The notes beneath the pieces are model-generated. The model ran no database searches, was not told the origin of the DNA, and saw nothing but the letters and a program-made list of their open reading frames with translations. Below are positions 24,208-32,676 of a stretch of DNA of 64,000 bases, piece after piece. Location of the stretch: the NCBI GenBank assembly GCA_902196205.1, contig CABIKM010000003.1:57771-121770 (forward strand), in the 5' to 3' direction. The stretch comes from Candidatus Methylomirabilis lanthanidiphila. GTDB taxonomy: Bacteria; Methylomirabilota; Methylomirabilia; Methylomirabilales; Methylomirabilaceae. The position numbers were made by a program, and so were the translations under genes. How positions within the stretch are numbered: the stretch's first letter is position 1; the number at the start of each line of letters is the position of its first letter.

Positions 24208-26351
24208 ACGATCACACCCAGTGGATGCAGGCCAACGAAACGTACCTAGCGACGGCGCTGGCGTGGCTGCGGCTGCGGCTGGAAAAACTGGCCGCGCAAG
24301 AAACCAAACCGGCCCAACTCGTCGTTGAGCCTGTCACCGAGAAGCCGCGGGGCTTTTTTGCCGGTCTATTCGGCAGATCGGCGCCGCAACCCGCTCAACC
24401 GGCCGAGGTGCCCTGGACATCGCTCGTGCCTCGTGACACGGATATCGTGGAGGCCGAACAGGCGTTGACTCAGGCGGAACGGAATGAGGTGCCGCCGGCG
24501 CTGATGATCCTGGCCCATCGCCTGGAACTGTCGCACTTTGAACAACAGGTGCTGCTCTTGTGTGCGGCCATGGATCTCGACACCCGGATCCCCTCGCTTT
24601 GTGCCCGTGCCCAGGGCGACCCCCAGAGGTCGTACCCGACCTTCGCGCTGGCGCTGACCCTGTTCGACGAGCCCGTCTGGAACGCCCTCTTGCCCCAGAA
24701 TCCCTTGCGCTACTGGCGTTTGATCGAGATTAACCAGCCGGGTGCGACACCCTTTACCGCCGCCGCGCTGCGGGCCGACGAACGGATCGTCAATTACCTC
24801 AAAGGGCTCAACTACCTGGACGACCGACTGGCGCCGTTGGTCGAACCTCTGTTCGGTGATGTAGGCCATGGGGAGGAGTTGCCTCGGTCGCAGGAACAGC
24901 AAGCGACCGAGTTGGTAAGTCGGTTACGCGCGTCAGCCGGTGCTGGACGCGCGCCGGTGATCGAATTGTTGGGTCGGGAATCGGAAGGCAAACGGGCAGT
25001 AGCGTGGAAAGTGGCCAGCACACTCGGACTCAATCTCTACCGCCTGTCTGCAGGACTGTTACCCGCCCAGGAGCCGGATTTCGAAACCTTTGTCCGCCTT
25101 TGGCAACGGGAGTCCTTGCTGATGCCGATCGCCCTCTATCTGGATATGGGGGAGAGCGTCGCAACAGGCGCTCATGACACGCAAGCGGCAGCGACCGCTC
25201 GGTTTCTCGGCCGCGCCCAAGGCGTCGTTTTCCTGGACGTGGAGGAGCCCCAGCGGATCCCTGACCGCCCGGTGTATTCAGTCGAGATTCAAAAGCCTAC
25301 GCCCCAGGAGCAGCGATCGGCCTGGTTGCAAGCCATCGGTGAGGGTGCGGAGGACCTGTCAGGGCGATTGGCCGCCCAGTTTAACCTGAGCCGGCGAGAG
25401 ATTGAACAGATCGCCGCCGCCGTCCCCGATGAGACCGAAGCGGACATCTTGGTGGAAGAGCGTCTATGGGAGGGCTGCCTCGCCGCTTCCCGTCCCAAGC
25501 TGGAGCGGTTGGCGCAGCGGATCGACGCCAAAGCCACTTGGGACGATATCGTCCTGCCGGAAGAAGAGCGCGCGCTCCTGCGCCAGATTGCCGAGCAGGT
25601 TCGGCAACGGAGCCGGGTCTATGAGGATTGGGGGTTTCGGCAGCGAATGAACCGAGGTTTGGGGATCAGCGCCCTGTTCGCCGGGGAGAGCGGTACCGGC
25701 AAGACCATGGCCGCAGAGGTCATCGCCAATGACCTGAAGTTGCACCTCTATCGCATCGATCTCTCCGCCGTGGTGAACAAATATATCGGCGAGACCGAAA
25801 AGAACCTCCGCCGCGTCTTTGACGCCGCGGAAGACAGCGGGGCGATCTTGTTCTTTGACGAAGCCGACGCCCTTTTCGGCAAGCGCAGCGAGGTGAAGGA
25901 CAGTCACGACCGCTACGCTAACATCGAGATCAATTACCTCCTGCAGCGGATGGAAGCCTACCGGGGACTCGCCATTCTCGCCACCAACATGAAGAGCGCC
26001 CTGGACCAAGCGTTTATGCGACGGCTGCGTTTCATTGTGAACTTCCAGTTCCCCGGCGCAAAGGAACGCAAGCTCATCTGGCAGCATGTCTTTCCGAAGG
26101 CCGACGCGTCGCGCGGTCTCGCCGGTACGCCCGTCGAGGGGCTGAACTACGATCGACTCGCGAAGCTCAACCTGACCGGCGGCAGCATCCACAACATTGC
26201 CCTGAACGCCGCGTTCCTGGCGGCCCAAGCCGGTACACCGGTGACCATGCCGATCGTCATGGACGCGGCTCGTACCGAATTCCGCAAGCTGGAGCGACCC
26301 ATCAACGAGGCGGATTTCCGCATCCTGGAAGCCGTCGGGAAGCAGATATGA
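24204..26351 (+). CDS. eCIS AAA+ ATPase (Pvc15-like)
   Basis: A 715-aa ATPase. The C-terminal AAA+ module has Walker A GESGTGKT (494-501) and Walker B ILFFDEAD (548-555), plus the KYIGETEKNLRRVFDAAEDS segment and FMRRLRFIVNF. An earlier degenerate nucleotide-binding fold (IELLGRESEGKR, VVFLDVEEP; about 252-350) has lost its P-loop. Every eCIS locus of the PVC/Afp type encodes this ATPase; it is thought to remodel effectors or particles in the producing cell. It overlaps the previous gene by ATGA. Confidence 0.93.
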   Translation: MNDHTQWMQANETYLATALAWLRLRLEKLAAQETKPAQLVVEPVTEKPRGFFAGLFGRSAPQPAQPAEVPWTSLVPRDTDIVEAEQALTQAERNEVPPALMILAHRLELSHFEQQVLLLCAAMDLDTRIPSLCARAQGDPQRSYPTFALALTLFDEPVWNALLPQNPLRYWRLIEINQPGATPFTAAALRADERIVNYLKGLNYLDDRLAPLVEPLFGDVGHGEELPRSQEQQATELVSRLRASAGAGRAPVIELLGRESEGKRAVAWKVASTLGLNLYRLSAGLLPAQEPDFETFVRLWQRESLLMPIALYLDMGESVATGAHDTQAAATARFLGRAQGVVFLDVEEPQRIPDRPVYSVEIQKPTPQEQRSAWLQAIGEGAEDLSGRLAAQFNLSRREIEQIAAAVPDETEADILVEERLWEGCLAASRPKLERLAQRIDAKATWDDIVLPEEERALLRQIAEQVRQRSRVYEDWGFRQRMNRGLGISALFAGESGTGKTMAAEVIANDLKLHLYRIDLSAVVNKYIGETEKNLRRVFDAAEDSGAILFFDEADALFGKRSEVKDSHDRYANIEINYLLQRMEAYRGLAILATNMKSALDQAFMRRLRFIVNFQFPGAKERKLIWQHVFPKADASRGLAGTPVEGLNYDRLAKLNLTGGSIHNIALNAAFLAAQAGTPVTMPIVMDAARTEFRKLERPINEADFRILEAVGKQI

Positions 26352-26412
26352 ATGACAATCTGGGCACAATGGCGAGAGCCTTCCTGAACCCATGGAAAGC
26401 CGCGTGTGTTGT

Positions 26413-26449
26413 CCCCTCTCCCTTGAATGGGAGGGCTGGGGTGAGGGTG
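26413..26449. repeat. REP-like palindrome B (between ATPase and small eCIS gene)
   Basis: CCCCTCTCCCTTGAATGGGA followed by GGGCTGGGGTGAGGGTG. The hairpin arms CCTCTCCC and GGGAGGG pair imperfectly. Its GTGAGGGTGA end sits just upstream of ATG 26452 and may now act as the ribosome site. A 35-codon open frame (26348-26455) starts on the ATPase stop and runs through it into the next start, preserving coupling. Confidence 0.6.
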
Positions 26450-26451
26450 AA

Positions 26452-26709
26452 ATGAATATCAACCTCCACATCGAACGCTTGGTCCTGGACGGTATATCGC
26501 TTCCACCCGGTGATCGTCCCCTGCTACAGGCCGCAATGGAGGCGGAATTGACTCGCCTGCTGGCGAGTAGTGGTCTAAGTGATGAGCTCCACTCAGGTGG
26601 CGCCTTATACGGCGTACGAACCGCCGGTATTCAATTGGCAAACGACGAGAAGCCTTCCAGATTGGGGCAACAGATCGCCGGGGCGGTCTATGGAGGAATA
26701 GGCAAATGA
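26452..26709 (+). CDS. Small conserved eCIS protein
   Basis: An 85-aa protein starting MNINLHIERLVLDGISLPPG, with ALLAEx-like helix QAAMEAELTRLLASSG and ending LGQQIAGAVYGGIGK. Small proteins with this LHIERLVLDG start and QIAxAVYGGL end accompany the ATPase and DUF4157 genes in many eCIS loci; none has a known function to my knowledge. ATG 26452 is chosen over 26392 because the upstream in-frame residues derive from a REP-like repeat. It overlaps the next gene by 4 bp. Confidence 0.75.
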   Translation: MNINLHIERLVLDGISLPPGDRPLLQAAMEAELTRLLASSGLSDELHSGGALYGVRTAGIQLANDEKPSRLGQQIAGAVYGGIGK

Positions 26710-28373
26710 ACCGCCAGACCGGGATCCAAACACACCAGCAGACACCTACCGTGACGCCTGTCACCAGTGGTTTGCTCCAGCGCAAGTGCGCCTGCGGCAA
26801 TCACGCCATAGCAGGTGGCGGATGTGAAGGATGCACGAGAGAGCGCAAAGCCATCTTGCAACGTGCCCCCTCTCCCTCGACGGGAGAGGGCTGGGGTGAG
26901 GGTGCAACCGTCCCGCCCATCGTTCACGAGGTCCTGCGCTCGCCCGGCCAGCCACTCGACCCAGCCACCCGCGCCTTCATGGAGCCGCGCTTCGGCCACG
27001 ACTTCAGCCAGGTGCGGGTGCATACCGACACGAAAGCGGCGGAATCGACGCGAGCGGTGAATGCGTTAGCATACTCCGTTGGTCACAACATTGTGTTTGG
27101 AGCAGGGCGATATCCTGCAAATTCTCTCGAAGGGACTTACCTGCTCGCGCACGAACTCGCCCATGTGTTGCAATCGAGCAAGAGTACGCAGGCTACAAGC
27201 CCAGTTCCAGCTCTAGTCGCTCATCCTCAGGCAAAGCAGACGCAAATTTTGAGCGATTCCAGAAGCTCGTCTTCTGAGCGCCAAGCTGATCGCATGGCGC
27301 AAGCAATCATGTCGGGTTTTGCTACTACAGAAACGCCTGTCCCAGCCACGGGTATCCACCTGCAGCCGGAAGGCGGCGCCGGTGGGCCGGCGTCTCTACC
27401 GCCGGCTGCGCCACCGCCCACGCCTACGCGCCGCTCCATGGCGGAACTCCTTATGGAGTGGGACGGGGCTGGTATACTTAACTCACCATTCCGTCCGTCA
27501 GATATCCCAGACATTCCGCCTTTGCCGGTTAGTGAAGAGCAGGCTCAACGTTTGGGGCTCGGAACTGCCGCAACAGCAGTTGCTGGCGCTGCTCCTGCTC
27601 TACAACCTCAGCCCACGATCCAGCCGCGCCCGCCCTTGCGGCTCATCCCTGGTGGCGGAGGGGCTCCTGCCGCCCGACCAACGCCTGGGATTGGTGCGCT
27701 GCGCTGGTTTGGCCCGGTTGCGGTTGGGCTTACGGTTTTCTTAACTCCTCGCGAAACTGCGCCTCCCTGGATGGACGAACTGAATCCACTGACCGGGGAA
27801 CCGTACAGCAGCCCAGAGGAATACCGCTGGGTGCGGCGGCTCACAAACCAGCAGCGCGACTATCTTCGCTGGCTGAATCAGGCTCGCCGTCTCACGCCTG
27901 ATGCGACGCTAGAGAATGATCCAGCGCCGTCGGATCTTCCTACTCCTCTGCCGCAGCCAGCTCCACGCCCCAGAGAGCGGGAAGCGGAAGAACCCTGCTT
28001 CTCGATGGATATTCCGCGGCGCGGCGGACACAGGAGGCATGATGCCTATGCTACAAAGGTTACAGGTTCAAGTCAGGACTATTTTGTGCGAACACCGTCC
28101 CGCCGTGGCGGTCGAGCAATTGCCTACGACGGCCAGACAGCGCCAGTTCTCGTGTGGGAAGTGAAGGTCGGGTTTGGTTGGTTTTTCAATCCTGCCTACA
28201 GTGGTCTGCGCGATACGACGCTAGCACGGTTTGACGTGCAGAAAGATCTCGGACTGGCTGTTGCTCGCGATTGCAACTACGGACATGTCTGGTCTATTCC
28301 CAGCCCCTGGGTAGCTGCCCTCTTGAATGTTCGCTGGGGGGGGATACCGCCCGTTCTCAGTATTGCAGAGTGA
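26706..28373 (+). CDS. DUF4157 (eCIS core) protein with C-terminal nuclease-like toxin domain
   Basis: A 555-aa probable payload. A Cys-rich N terminus (LLQRKCACGNHAIAGGGC, then EGC) precedes the DUF4157 domain (about 70-155) with the metalloprotease-like HELAH at 149-153 and the signature FGHDFSQVRVHTD. A long Pro/Ala-rich linker follows. The C-terminal ~130 residues look like a PD-(D/E)xK nuclease toxin: D475, then E485-V-K487 in LVWEVKVG, with HRRHDAYATKVTGSSQDYFV upstream. DUF4157 is a known marker of eCIS-delivered proteins; the nuclease assignment is inference. Residues 56-66 (SPSTGEGWGEG) are encoded by a REP-like repeat. An immunity-like gene follows after 5 bp. Confidence 0.85.
   Translation: MNRQTGIQTHQQTPTVTPVTSGLLQRKCACGNHAIAGGGCEGCTRERKAILQRAPSPSTGEGWGEGATVPPIVHEVLRSPGQPLDPATRAFMEPRFGHDFSQVRVHTDTKAAESTRAVNALAYSVGHNIVFGAGRYPANSLEGTYLLAHELAHVLQSSKSTQATSPVPALVAHPQAKQTQILSDSRSSSSERQADRMAQAIMSGFATTETPVPATGIHLQPEGGAGGPASLPPAAPPPTPTRRSMAELLMEWDGAGILNSPFRPSDIPDIPPLPVSEEQAQRLGLGTAATAVAGAAPALQPQPTIQPRPPLRLIPGGGGAPAARPTPGIGALRWFGPVAVGLTVFLTPRETAPPWMDELNPLTGEPYSSPEEYRWVRRLTNQQRDYLRWLNQARRLTPDATLENDPAPSDLPTPLPQPAPRPREREAEEPCFSMDIPRRGGHRRHDAYATKVTGSSQDYFVRTPSRRGGRAIAYDGQTAPVLVWEVKVGFGWFFNPAYSGLRDTTLARFDVQKDLGLAVARDCNYGHVWSIPSPWVAALLNVRWGGIPPVLSIAE
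26866..26904. repeat. REP-like palindrome C, translated inside the DUF4157 gene
   Basis: CCCCCTCTCCCTCGACGGGA followed by GAGGGCTGGGGTGAGGGTG. Perfect arms CCTCTCCC/GGGAGAGG with a short loop. It keeps the reading frame and adds PSPSTGEGWGEG to the protein between the Cys-rich N terminus and DUF4157. Confidence 0.7.
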
Positions 28374-28378
28374 ACACT

Positions 28379-29242
28379 ATGGCAGATACCACACTCTCCT
28401 ATCCCAAAGTTTCTTTCCGTCGGTTTGTTGCTGAACGGCTTGCCAGCAGTGAGACGCCGCAGCCACAAGCCTTGTTCGAGGTTGTGCAAGTGCTTGCCGA
28501 TTGGCGTCCGGATGCGCTGCTGCGATATGCCGGAGACCCGGCGCATCCGATCGAGCCGACTGAGGCAAGCCTGAGTGCATACCTGGCGGAGGTTGAGCGC
28601 GCCTGGACCCAAGGGCTTCCTAAAATCTTTCGTTTGTCTGATGACGCGCAGACACCGCAGTTCGCGCTCTTCTTTCGTGTGGAGTCTACGCCGATAGGCG
28701 ACATTGAGTCTATCTGGTTTTCGCTGCCTACAATGCTAACCGGAGCGACATTCACGATTGAACGGTTGATGAATGTAGTTGCAACTATATGCCGGGTTTT
28801 TAATGCATACCACGGCTGTATTGAGGACGAGCGGCTCTTGTTACTGTACCGTTCAGAGCGAACTGCGGAGCGCGCTCGCGCCGCCTTGCCCCCAGCCCTG
28901 CGCCAGTTTGTCCCAGCGCCGGCGCTCCCAGAGGGGACCGCTCGTTCTTTGTCTCCGCTACTCGTGCCCCAAGAATTTGACCGGCGTCTGGTGCCTGATG
29001 CGGTGTGGTGGATCAATTTTTGGGATCGTCTGCAGGTGGAGACAGTTGGCCTGCAGCGGGTGCGCACAGCGGGCTGGTTTCGCCTGACCGAACAACCCAG
29101 TGGTGCGCTTGTTCTCGCTGCTACAGAGGAACCGACTGAGGTGACCAATGTGGCACATATGACGTGCGTCCAGCAGATTCTTGATTACTTGGGCCTTTAT
29201 GAGCTGCAAAAAACACGGCTTTTAAGGAAGCATAACTTATGA
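28379..29242 (+). CDS. Candidate immunity protein for the DUF4157-nuclease (DUF5953/Imm52-like)
   Basis: A 287-aa protein starting at ATG 28379, five bases after the DUF4157 gene. The C-terminal half carries LVPDAVWWINFWDRLQVETV, VRTAGWFRLTEQPSGALVLA and TEEPTEVTNVAHM, which resembles proteins found beside REase-fold toxins (Imm52/DUF5953 type). No membrane segment or signal peptide is seen, as expected for a cytoplasmic neutraliser. Position and resemblance suggest immunity against the neighbouring nuclease domain; a loading chaperone is the main alternative. It overlaps the next gene by 4 bp. Confidence 0.55.
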   Translation: MADTTLSYPKVSFRRFVAERLASSETPQPQALFEVVQVLADWRPDALLRYAGDPAHPIEPTEASLSAYLAEVERAWTQGLPKIFRLSDDAQTPQFALFFRVESTPIGDIESIWFSLPTMLTGATFTIERLMNVVATICRVFNAYHGCIEDERLLLLYRSERTAERARAALPPALRQFVPAPALPEGTARSLSPLLVPQEFDRRLVPDAVWWINFWDRLQVETVGLQRVRTAGWFRLTEQPSGALVLAATEEPTEVTNVAHMTCVQQILDYLGLYELQKTRLLRKHNL

Positions 29243-29886
29243 ACACCTTCCACAATTCCCCTAAGTTCCTCAAGGGCGGCATCGTGCTGATCGACCCGGA
29301 GTCGGGCGTGGTGAGGCGCATTATCGCCCTGCAATACAACCCGGACACGTTGAGCCGAACCTTGCAGGTCAAGGGTATTGGTGAGGGCGGCGACCGCTCG
29401 CAGGCGTTGCGGTTGAAGGGGCCGCCGGTCGAGACGCTCAAGCTCGACGCGGAGATCGATGCGACCGATCAGCTCGAAATCGCCGACGGAACGGCGACTG
29501 AAGTTGGTTTGCATCCACAACTCGCGGCCCTCGAGATCCTCGTTTATCCGACAAGCAGCCGGCTGCAATCCAATAACAGCCTGGCGGCGGTCGGCACGCT
29601 GGAGATCGCCCCGATGGAATCGCCGCTCACGCTCTTTATCTGGAGTAAGAACCGTATCCTGCCGGTGCGCATCACCGATTTCAGCGTCACTGAAGAAGCA
29701 TTTGACCCTGCCCTAAATCCGATTCGGGCGAAGGTGAGTCTCGGTATGCGGGTAGTGAGCGTCGATGATCTCGGTTTTTCACACAGAGGCGGCGACCTGT
29801 TCATGACCTATCTGCGAAACAAGGAACAACTGGCATCGAGAAGTAAAGGCGGCGCGCTCAGCGCACTGGGTATCACAGGTATTTGA
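29239..29886 (+). CDS. eCIS tube-initiator/hub protein (CIS_tube family, Pvc7-like)
   Basis: A 215-aa protein. VVRRIIALQYNPDTLSRTLQ near residue 25 and PVETLKLDAEIDATDQLE define the CIS tube/Pvc7 N-terminal domain, which sits between the hub and first tube ring. Later MESPLTLFIWSKNRILPVRI and DFSVTEEAFDPALNPIRAKV are also family segments. In PVC/Afp this domain is fused to a LysM domain; here the LysM part is a separate downstream gene. It overlaps the previous stop by ATGA. Confidence 0.88.
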   Translation: MNTFHNSPKFLKGGIVLIDPESGVVRRIIALQYNPDTLSRTLQVKGIGEGGDRSQALRLKGPPVETLKLDAEIDATDQLEIADGTATEVGLHPQLAALEILVYPTSSRLQSNNSLAAVGTLEIAPMESPLTLFIWSKNRILPVRITDFSVTEEAFDPALNPIRAKVSLGMRVVSVDDLGFSHRGGDLFMTYLRNKEQLASRSKGGALSALGITGI

Positions 29887-29901
29887 TATGGGAGACCTCC
29901 G

Positions 29902-30273
29902 ATGATTGACCCTCACCAAGCTCTGCAACAGATGCTGCAACCGGCCGGGCTGCCGCTGACGCTCTTTCCGCCTACGAGCCGGTATCACGGCATTGAGACG
30001 GCTACGCTCGAAACTCTCGAGGGCAAGATGGTGATCTATCTCAAACGCAGGTTTGTGCCGCCATCCGACAGGTTTACGCTCTTGCAAGAGCATGTCGTTG
30101 TTCAGGGCGATCGCCTGGATAATATCACCGCGCGCTATCTGGGAGATCCCGAGCAATTCTGGCGGATGTGCGATGCCAACAATGCCATGCGTCCCGACGA
30201 GCTGACAGACACCATCGGGCGCCGGCTCAGAATTACGTTGCCTGAAGGTATCCCCGGGGTTCCGAATGCTTAG
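29902..30273 (+). CDS. LysM-domain eCIS baseplate protein
   Basis: A 123-aa protein. The C-terminal half is a LysM domain: QGDRLDNITARYLGDPEQFW, then RMCDANNAMRPDEL and GRRLRITLP. The N-terminal FPPTSRYHGIETATLETLEG and YLKRRFVPP segments are shared with eCIS and phage gp53-like baseplate proteins. It likely sits at the junction of hub and tube. The end overlaps the VgrG-like gene by 8 bp. Confidence 0.87.
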   Translation: MIDPHQALQQMLQPAGLPLTLFPPTSRYHGIETATLETLEGKMVIYLKRRFVPPSDRFTLLQEHVVVQGDRLDNITARYLGDPEQFWRMCDANNAMRPDELTDTIGRRLRITLPEGIPGVPNA

Positions 30274-31395
30274 AGGCCCTCTTCATCTTGTGCTGCTGAT
30301 GGGGCCGGTGGTGCCGGTGCCAGTGCCGAAAGTCGTCGTAGACGCGCTGACCGAGGTCACCGTCACCAATGCAGTAGGGTCAGCCAGCGGTTTCGAGCTG
30401 AAGTTCAGCCTCAGCAATGATTCCGTCTTTACGAATCTGATGTTGTTGCTGGGACAGGTGGGGCCAGTGCTGAGGACCATCCTCATCGTCATCGTCAAGG
30501 GGATGCCAGAAGTTGTGATCGATGGGGTCGTGACCCAGCATCAAGTCAGCCCCGACGTCGAAACGGGGAGGTCGACGTTGACCTTGACAGGCAGCGATTT
30601 GACGGCGGTGCTGGATTGGATCGATTTTACCGGGATTCCATATCCCGCGATGCCTCCGGAGGCCCGGGTCGCCCTGATCATCGCCAAGTATGCGATGTTT
30701 GGCCTGATTCCCATCGTGATTCCACGCATCATGTTCGAGGTGCCGAATCCGATGAGTCGGATCCCCTCGCATCAAGGCAAGGATCTCGCCTACATCAATC
30801 AGTTAGCCGAAGAGGCGGGTTACACCTTTTTCATCGAACCCGGGCCGCGCCGGGGACGAATTTTGCCTACTGGGGGCCGGAGTTCAGGATCAGCCCGCCC
30901 CAGCCGGCACTCAACGTCAACATGGATGTGCACACCAATGTGGAATCGCTCAATCTTCGCTTTGATGCGAGCAAAGCGACGCTGCCTGTGGTGTTTATAC
31001 AGATCGAGGAATTGAAGGTGACGCTTCCCGTGCCGTTGCCAGGTTTCAATCCGTTGGCACCCCCCTTAGGCGTGATACCCCCTATGTCAATCAATGTGGA
31101 GCAATTAAAGAACAGTGCGCACCTCTCGATTCCTCAAGCGATCATGCGGGGATTGAAGCGGGCCGCCGATTCCATCAGCGAAGCCGTCGTGGCCAATGGA
31201 TCGCTCGATGTGCTCCGTTACGGCCATATCTTGAAGGCGCGACGACTGGTTGGGGTACGAGGGGCCGGGTACGTCTATGACGGTCTGTATTTCGTCAAAC
31301 GGGTCACGCATAAGATGAAGAGGGGCGAATACAAGCAAGACTTCGAACTAACGCGGAATGGACTTATTTCGACCGTTCCTGTTGTTCCTACGTAA
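30266..31395 (+). CDS. VgrG/gpD-like central hub protein (Pvc8-like), split by a frameshift
   Basis: The gene encodes the trimeric hub that carries the spike. Frame 1 (30266 onward) contains the tube-like domain and SRIPSHQGKDLAYINQLAEE followed by AGYTFFIEPGP. From about 30846 the homologous sequence continues one frame back as APGTNFAYWGPEFRISPPQP and runs to 31395. Bridging needs a -1 shift or one missing base within the GC-rich CCCGGGCCGCGCCGGGG. No slippery heptamer is obvious. If the change is real, the two halves would be truncated (frame 1 ends at 31015). The rest of the operon looks intact, so a sequencing or assembly error is plausible. Confidence 0.8.
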
Positions 31396-31413
31396 AGCGG
31401 GAAGGTGAAGGTC

Positions 31414-31968
31414 ATGCCAAGCGAGAAGTTCTTCGGCAAATATCGAGGCATGGTGGTGAGTAGCGGTCTCGATCCGGAAGGTCGGGGACGGATCCTGGTG
31501 CAGGTGCCGGACGTGTTGGGCATGGGAATCTCCACTTGGGCGATGCCATGCGTGCCTTTTGCCGGCCTGCAGATGGGTATGTACGTAGTGCCACCTCCGA
31601 ATGCGGGGGTCTGGATTGAATTTGAGAAGGGCGATCCGGACTACCCAATCTGGACAGGATGCTGGTGGGGGTCAAGACTCGAAGTCCCCCTAACGGCGCA
31701 GACGGCGCCTCCGGCATTGCCGCTCGTACTATTGGAGACCGCACTCAAGAACGGATTCGTGGTGAGTGATACACCGGTACCGGTTATTCCGCCGCTGCCT
31801 ATGGGACTTCCCGCAGGCGGAATCATTCTAAGGAGCGGCACTTCCTACATTCGAATTGATGCCACAGGCATTAGCATCTTCGGCCCAAAGGTGACCATCA
31901 ATGGCATAGCGGTAGTGGATATCAACAGTTCGGCGTTGACGGTGACCGGGCCGGGCGCCCCGGTTTAG
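31414..31968 (+). CDS. eCIS spike protein (baseplate assembly protein V/gp5 OB-fold)
   Basis: A 184-aa protein. The N-terminal OB fold is evident in FGKYRGMVVSSGLDPEGRGR, ILVQVPDVLG, WAMPCVPFAG and PNAGVWIEFEKGDPDYPIWT followed by GCWWG. The C-terminal residues (SYIRIDATGISIFGPKVTIN) form the start of the beta-helical needle. ATG 31414 follows GGGAAGGTGAAGG; the GTG at 31405 is an alternative. It sits between hub and tip genes, the usual order. Confidence 0.9.
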   Translation: MPSEKFFGKYRGMVVSSGLDPEGRGRILVQVPDVLGMGISTWAMPCVPFAGLQMGMYVVPPPNAGVWIEFEKGDPDYPIWTGCWWGSRLEVPLTAQTAPPALPLVLLETALKNGFVVSDTPVPVIPPLPMGLPAGGIILRSGTSYIRIDATGISIFGPKVTINGIAVVDINSSALTVTGPGAPV

Positions 31969-31985
31969 CAATAGGGAGATTCGAT

Positions 31986-32309
31986 ATGCCAGGATTTCTA
32001 CTCAGCGTGCTCTCTCAAGTGCAGTGCCTGCATGGTGGTCAAGCCAAGCCAACGGTTCCTAATCCTCGGGTTTTGGTCAGTGGGCAACCGACCGTACTCA
32101 TGACTTCACCCTATGTTATTGCCGGCTGTACGTTCCCTCCGCCGCCCACTGCGAATGGCCCCTGTGTAACCGCCCAGTGGACATCCGGCACCGTTCGCGT
32201 ATTGTCGAGCGGCCAACCTTTGCTGGTGCAGTTGGGGTTGGCGATTTGCGCACCGACCGGTACGCCGCTTCTAGCGATCGCCACTCAGCCGCGCGTAAGC
32301 GCCATATGA
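31986..32309 (+). CDS. PAAR-like spike tip protein
   Basis: A 107-aa, Pro/Val-rich protein with VQCLHGGQAKP and the repeated VLVSGQPTVLMTSPYVIAGC / VRVLSSGQPLLVQ pattern typical of PAAR-like tip proteins of eCIS. Conserved His and Cys residues (C17, H18, C48) could bind a metal at the apex. It sharpens the spike and may carry payloads. It lies 17 bp after the spike gene, with AGGGAGA before the start. Confidence 0.85.
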   Translation: MPGFLLSVLSQVQCLHGGQAKPTVPNPRVLVSGQPTVLMTSPYVIAGCTFPPPPTANGPCVTAQWTSGTVRVLSSGQPLLVQLGLAICAPTGTPLLAIATQPRVSAI

Positions 32310-32316
32310 GGGAACC

Positions 32317-32676
32317 ATGAACATCGACTATCCCTTCCACTTCGACAACCGCGGACGCACGGCCAGTACCGGTGACGACGACCACATCCGCGACATGATC
32401 GAGCAGTTCCTCTTCACCAACCCCGGCGAGCGGGTGAATCGTCCGGATTTCGGCAGCGGTTTGCTGCAACTGATCTTTGCCCCCAATAGCCCGGAACTCG
32501 CTGCGACCTTGCAATTCACCGTTCAGGCCGGGTTGCAGCGCTGGCTCGGCGACGTGATCGAGGTGCAGGCGCTGGAGGTGACGAGCGAGGAGGCTACTTT
32601 GCGCGTCGATCTGAAATATCTGGTGCGGCGTACGCAGGAAACCCGCGTCGCCACCTTCACTAGGAGCACGTCATGA
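32317..32676 (+). CDS. gp25-like baseplate wedge protein (Pvc9-like)
   Basis: A 119-aa GPW/gp25-family protein. The hallmark segment HIRDMIEQFLFTNPGERVNR, PDFGSGL, FAPN and the C-terminal LRVDLKYLVRRTQETRVATF are present. gp25 links the sheath's first ring to the baseplate and is lysozyme-fold but not catalytic. It overlaps the following baseplate J gene by 4 bp. Confidence 0.93.
   Translation: MNIDYPFHFDNRGRTASTGDDDHIRDMIEQFLFTNPGERVNRPDFGSGLLQLIFAPNSPELAATLQFTVQAGLQRWLGDVIEVQALEVTSEEATLRVDLKYLVRRTQETRVATFTRSTS

Noticed and set aside
26348..26455. 35-codon frame starting on the ATPase stop
   Set aside because: Half of it is the REP-like repeat. It is better seen as a bridge that keeps translational coupling than as a gene.
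30835..30865. Programmed -1 frameshift in the hub gene
   Set aside because: No X XXY YYZ slippery heptamer or clear downstream pseudoknot, and homologous hub proteins are encoded in one frame; an indel is simpler.
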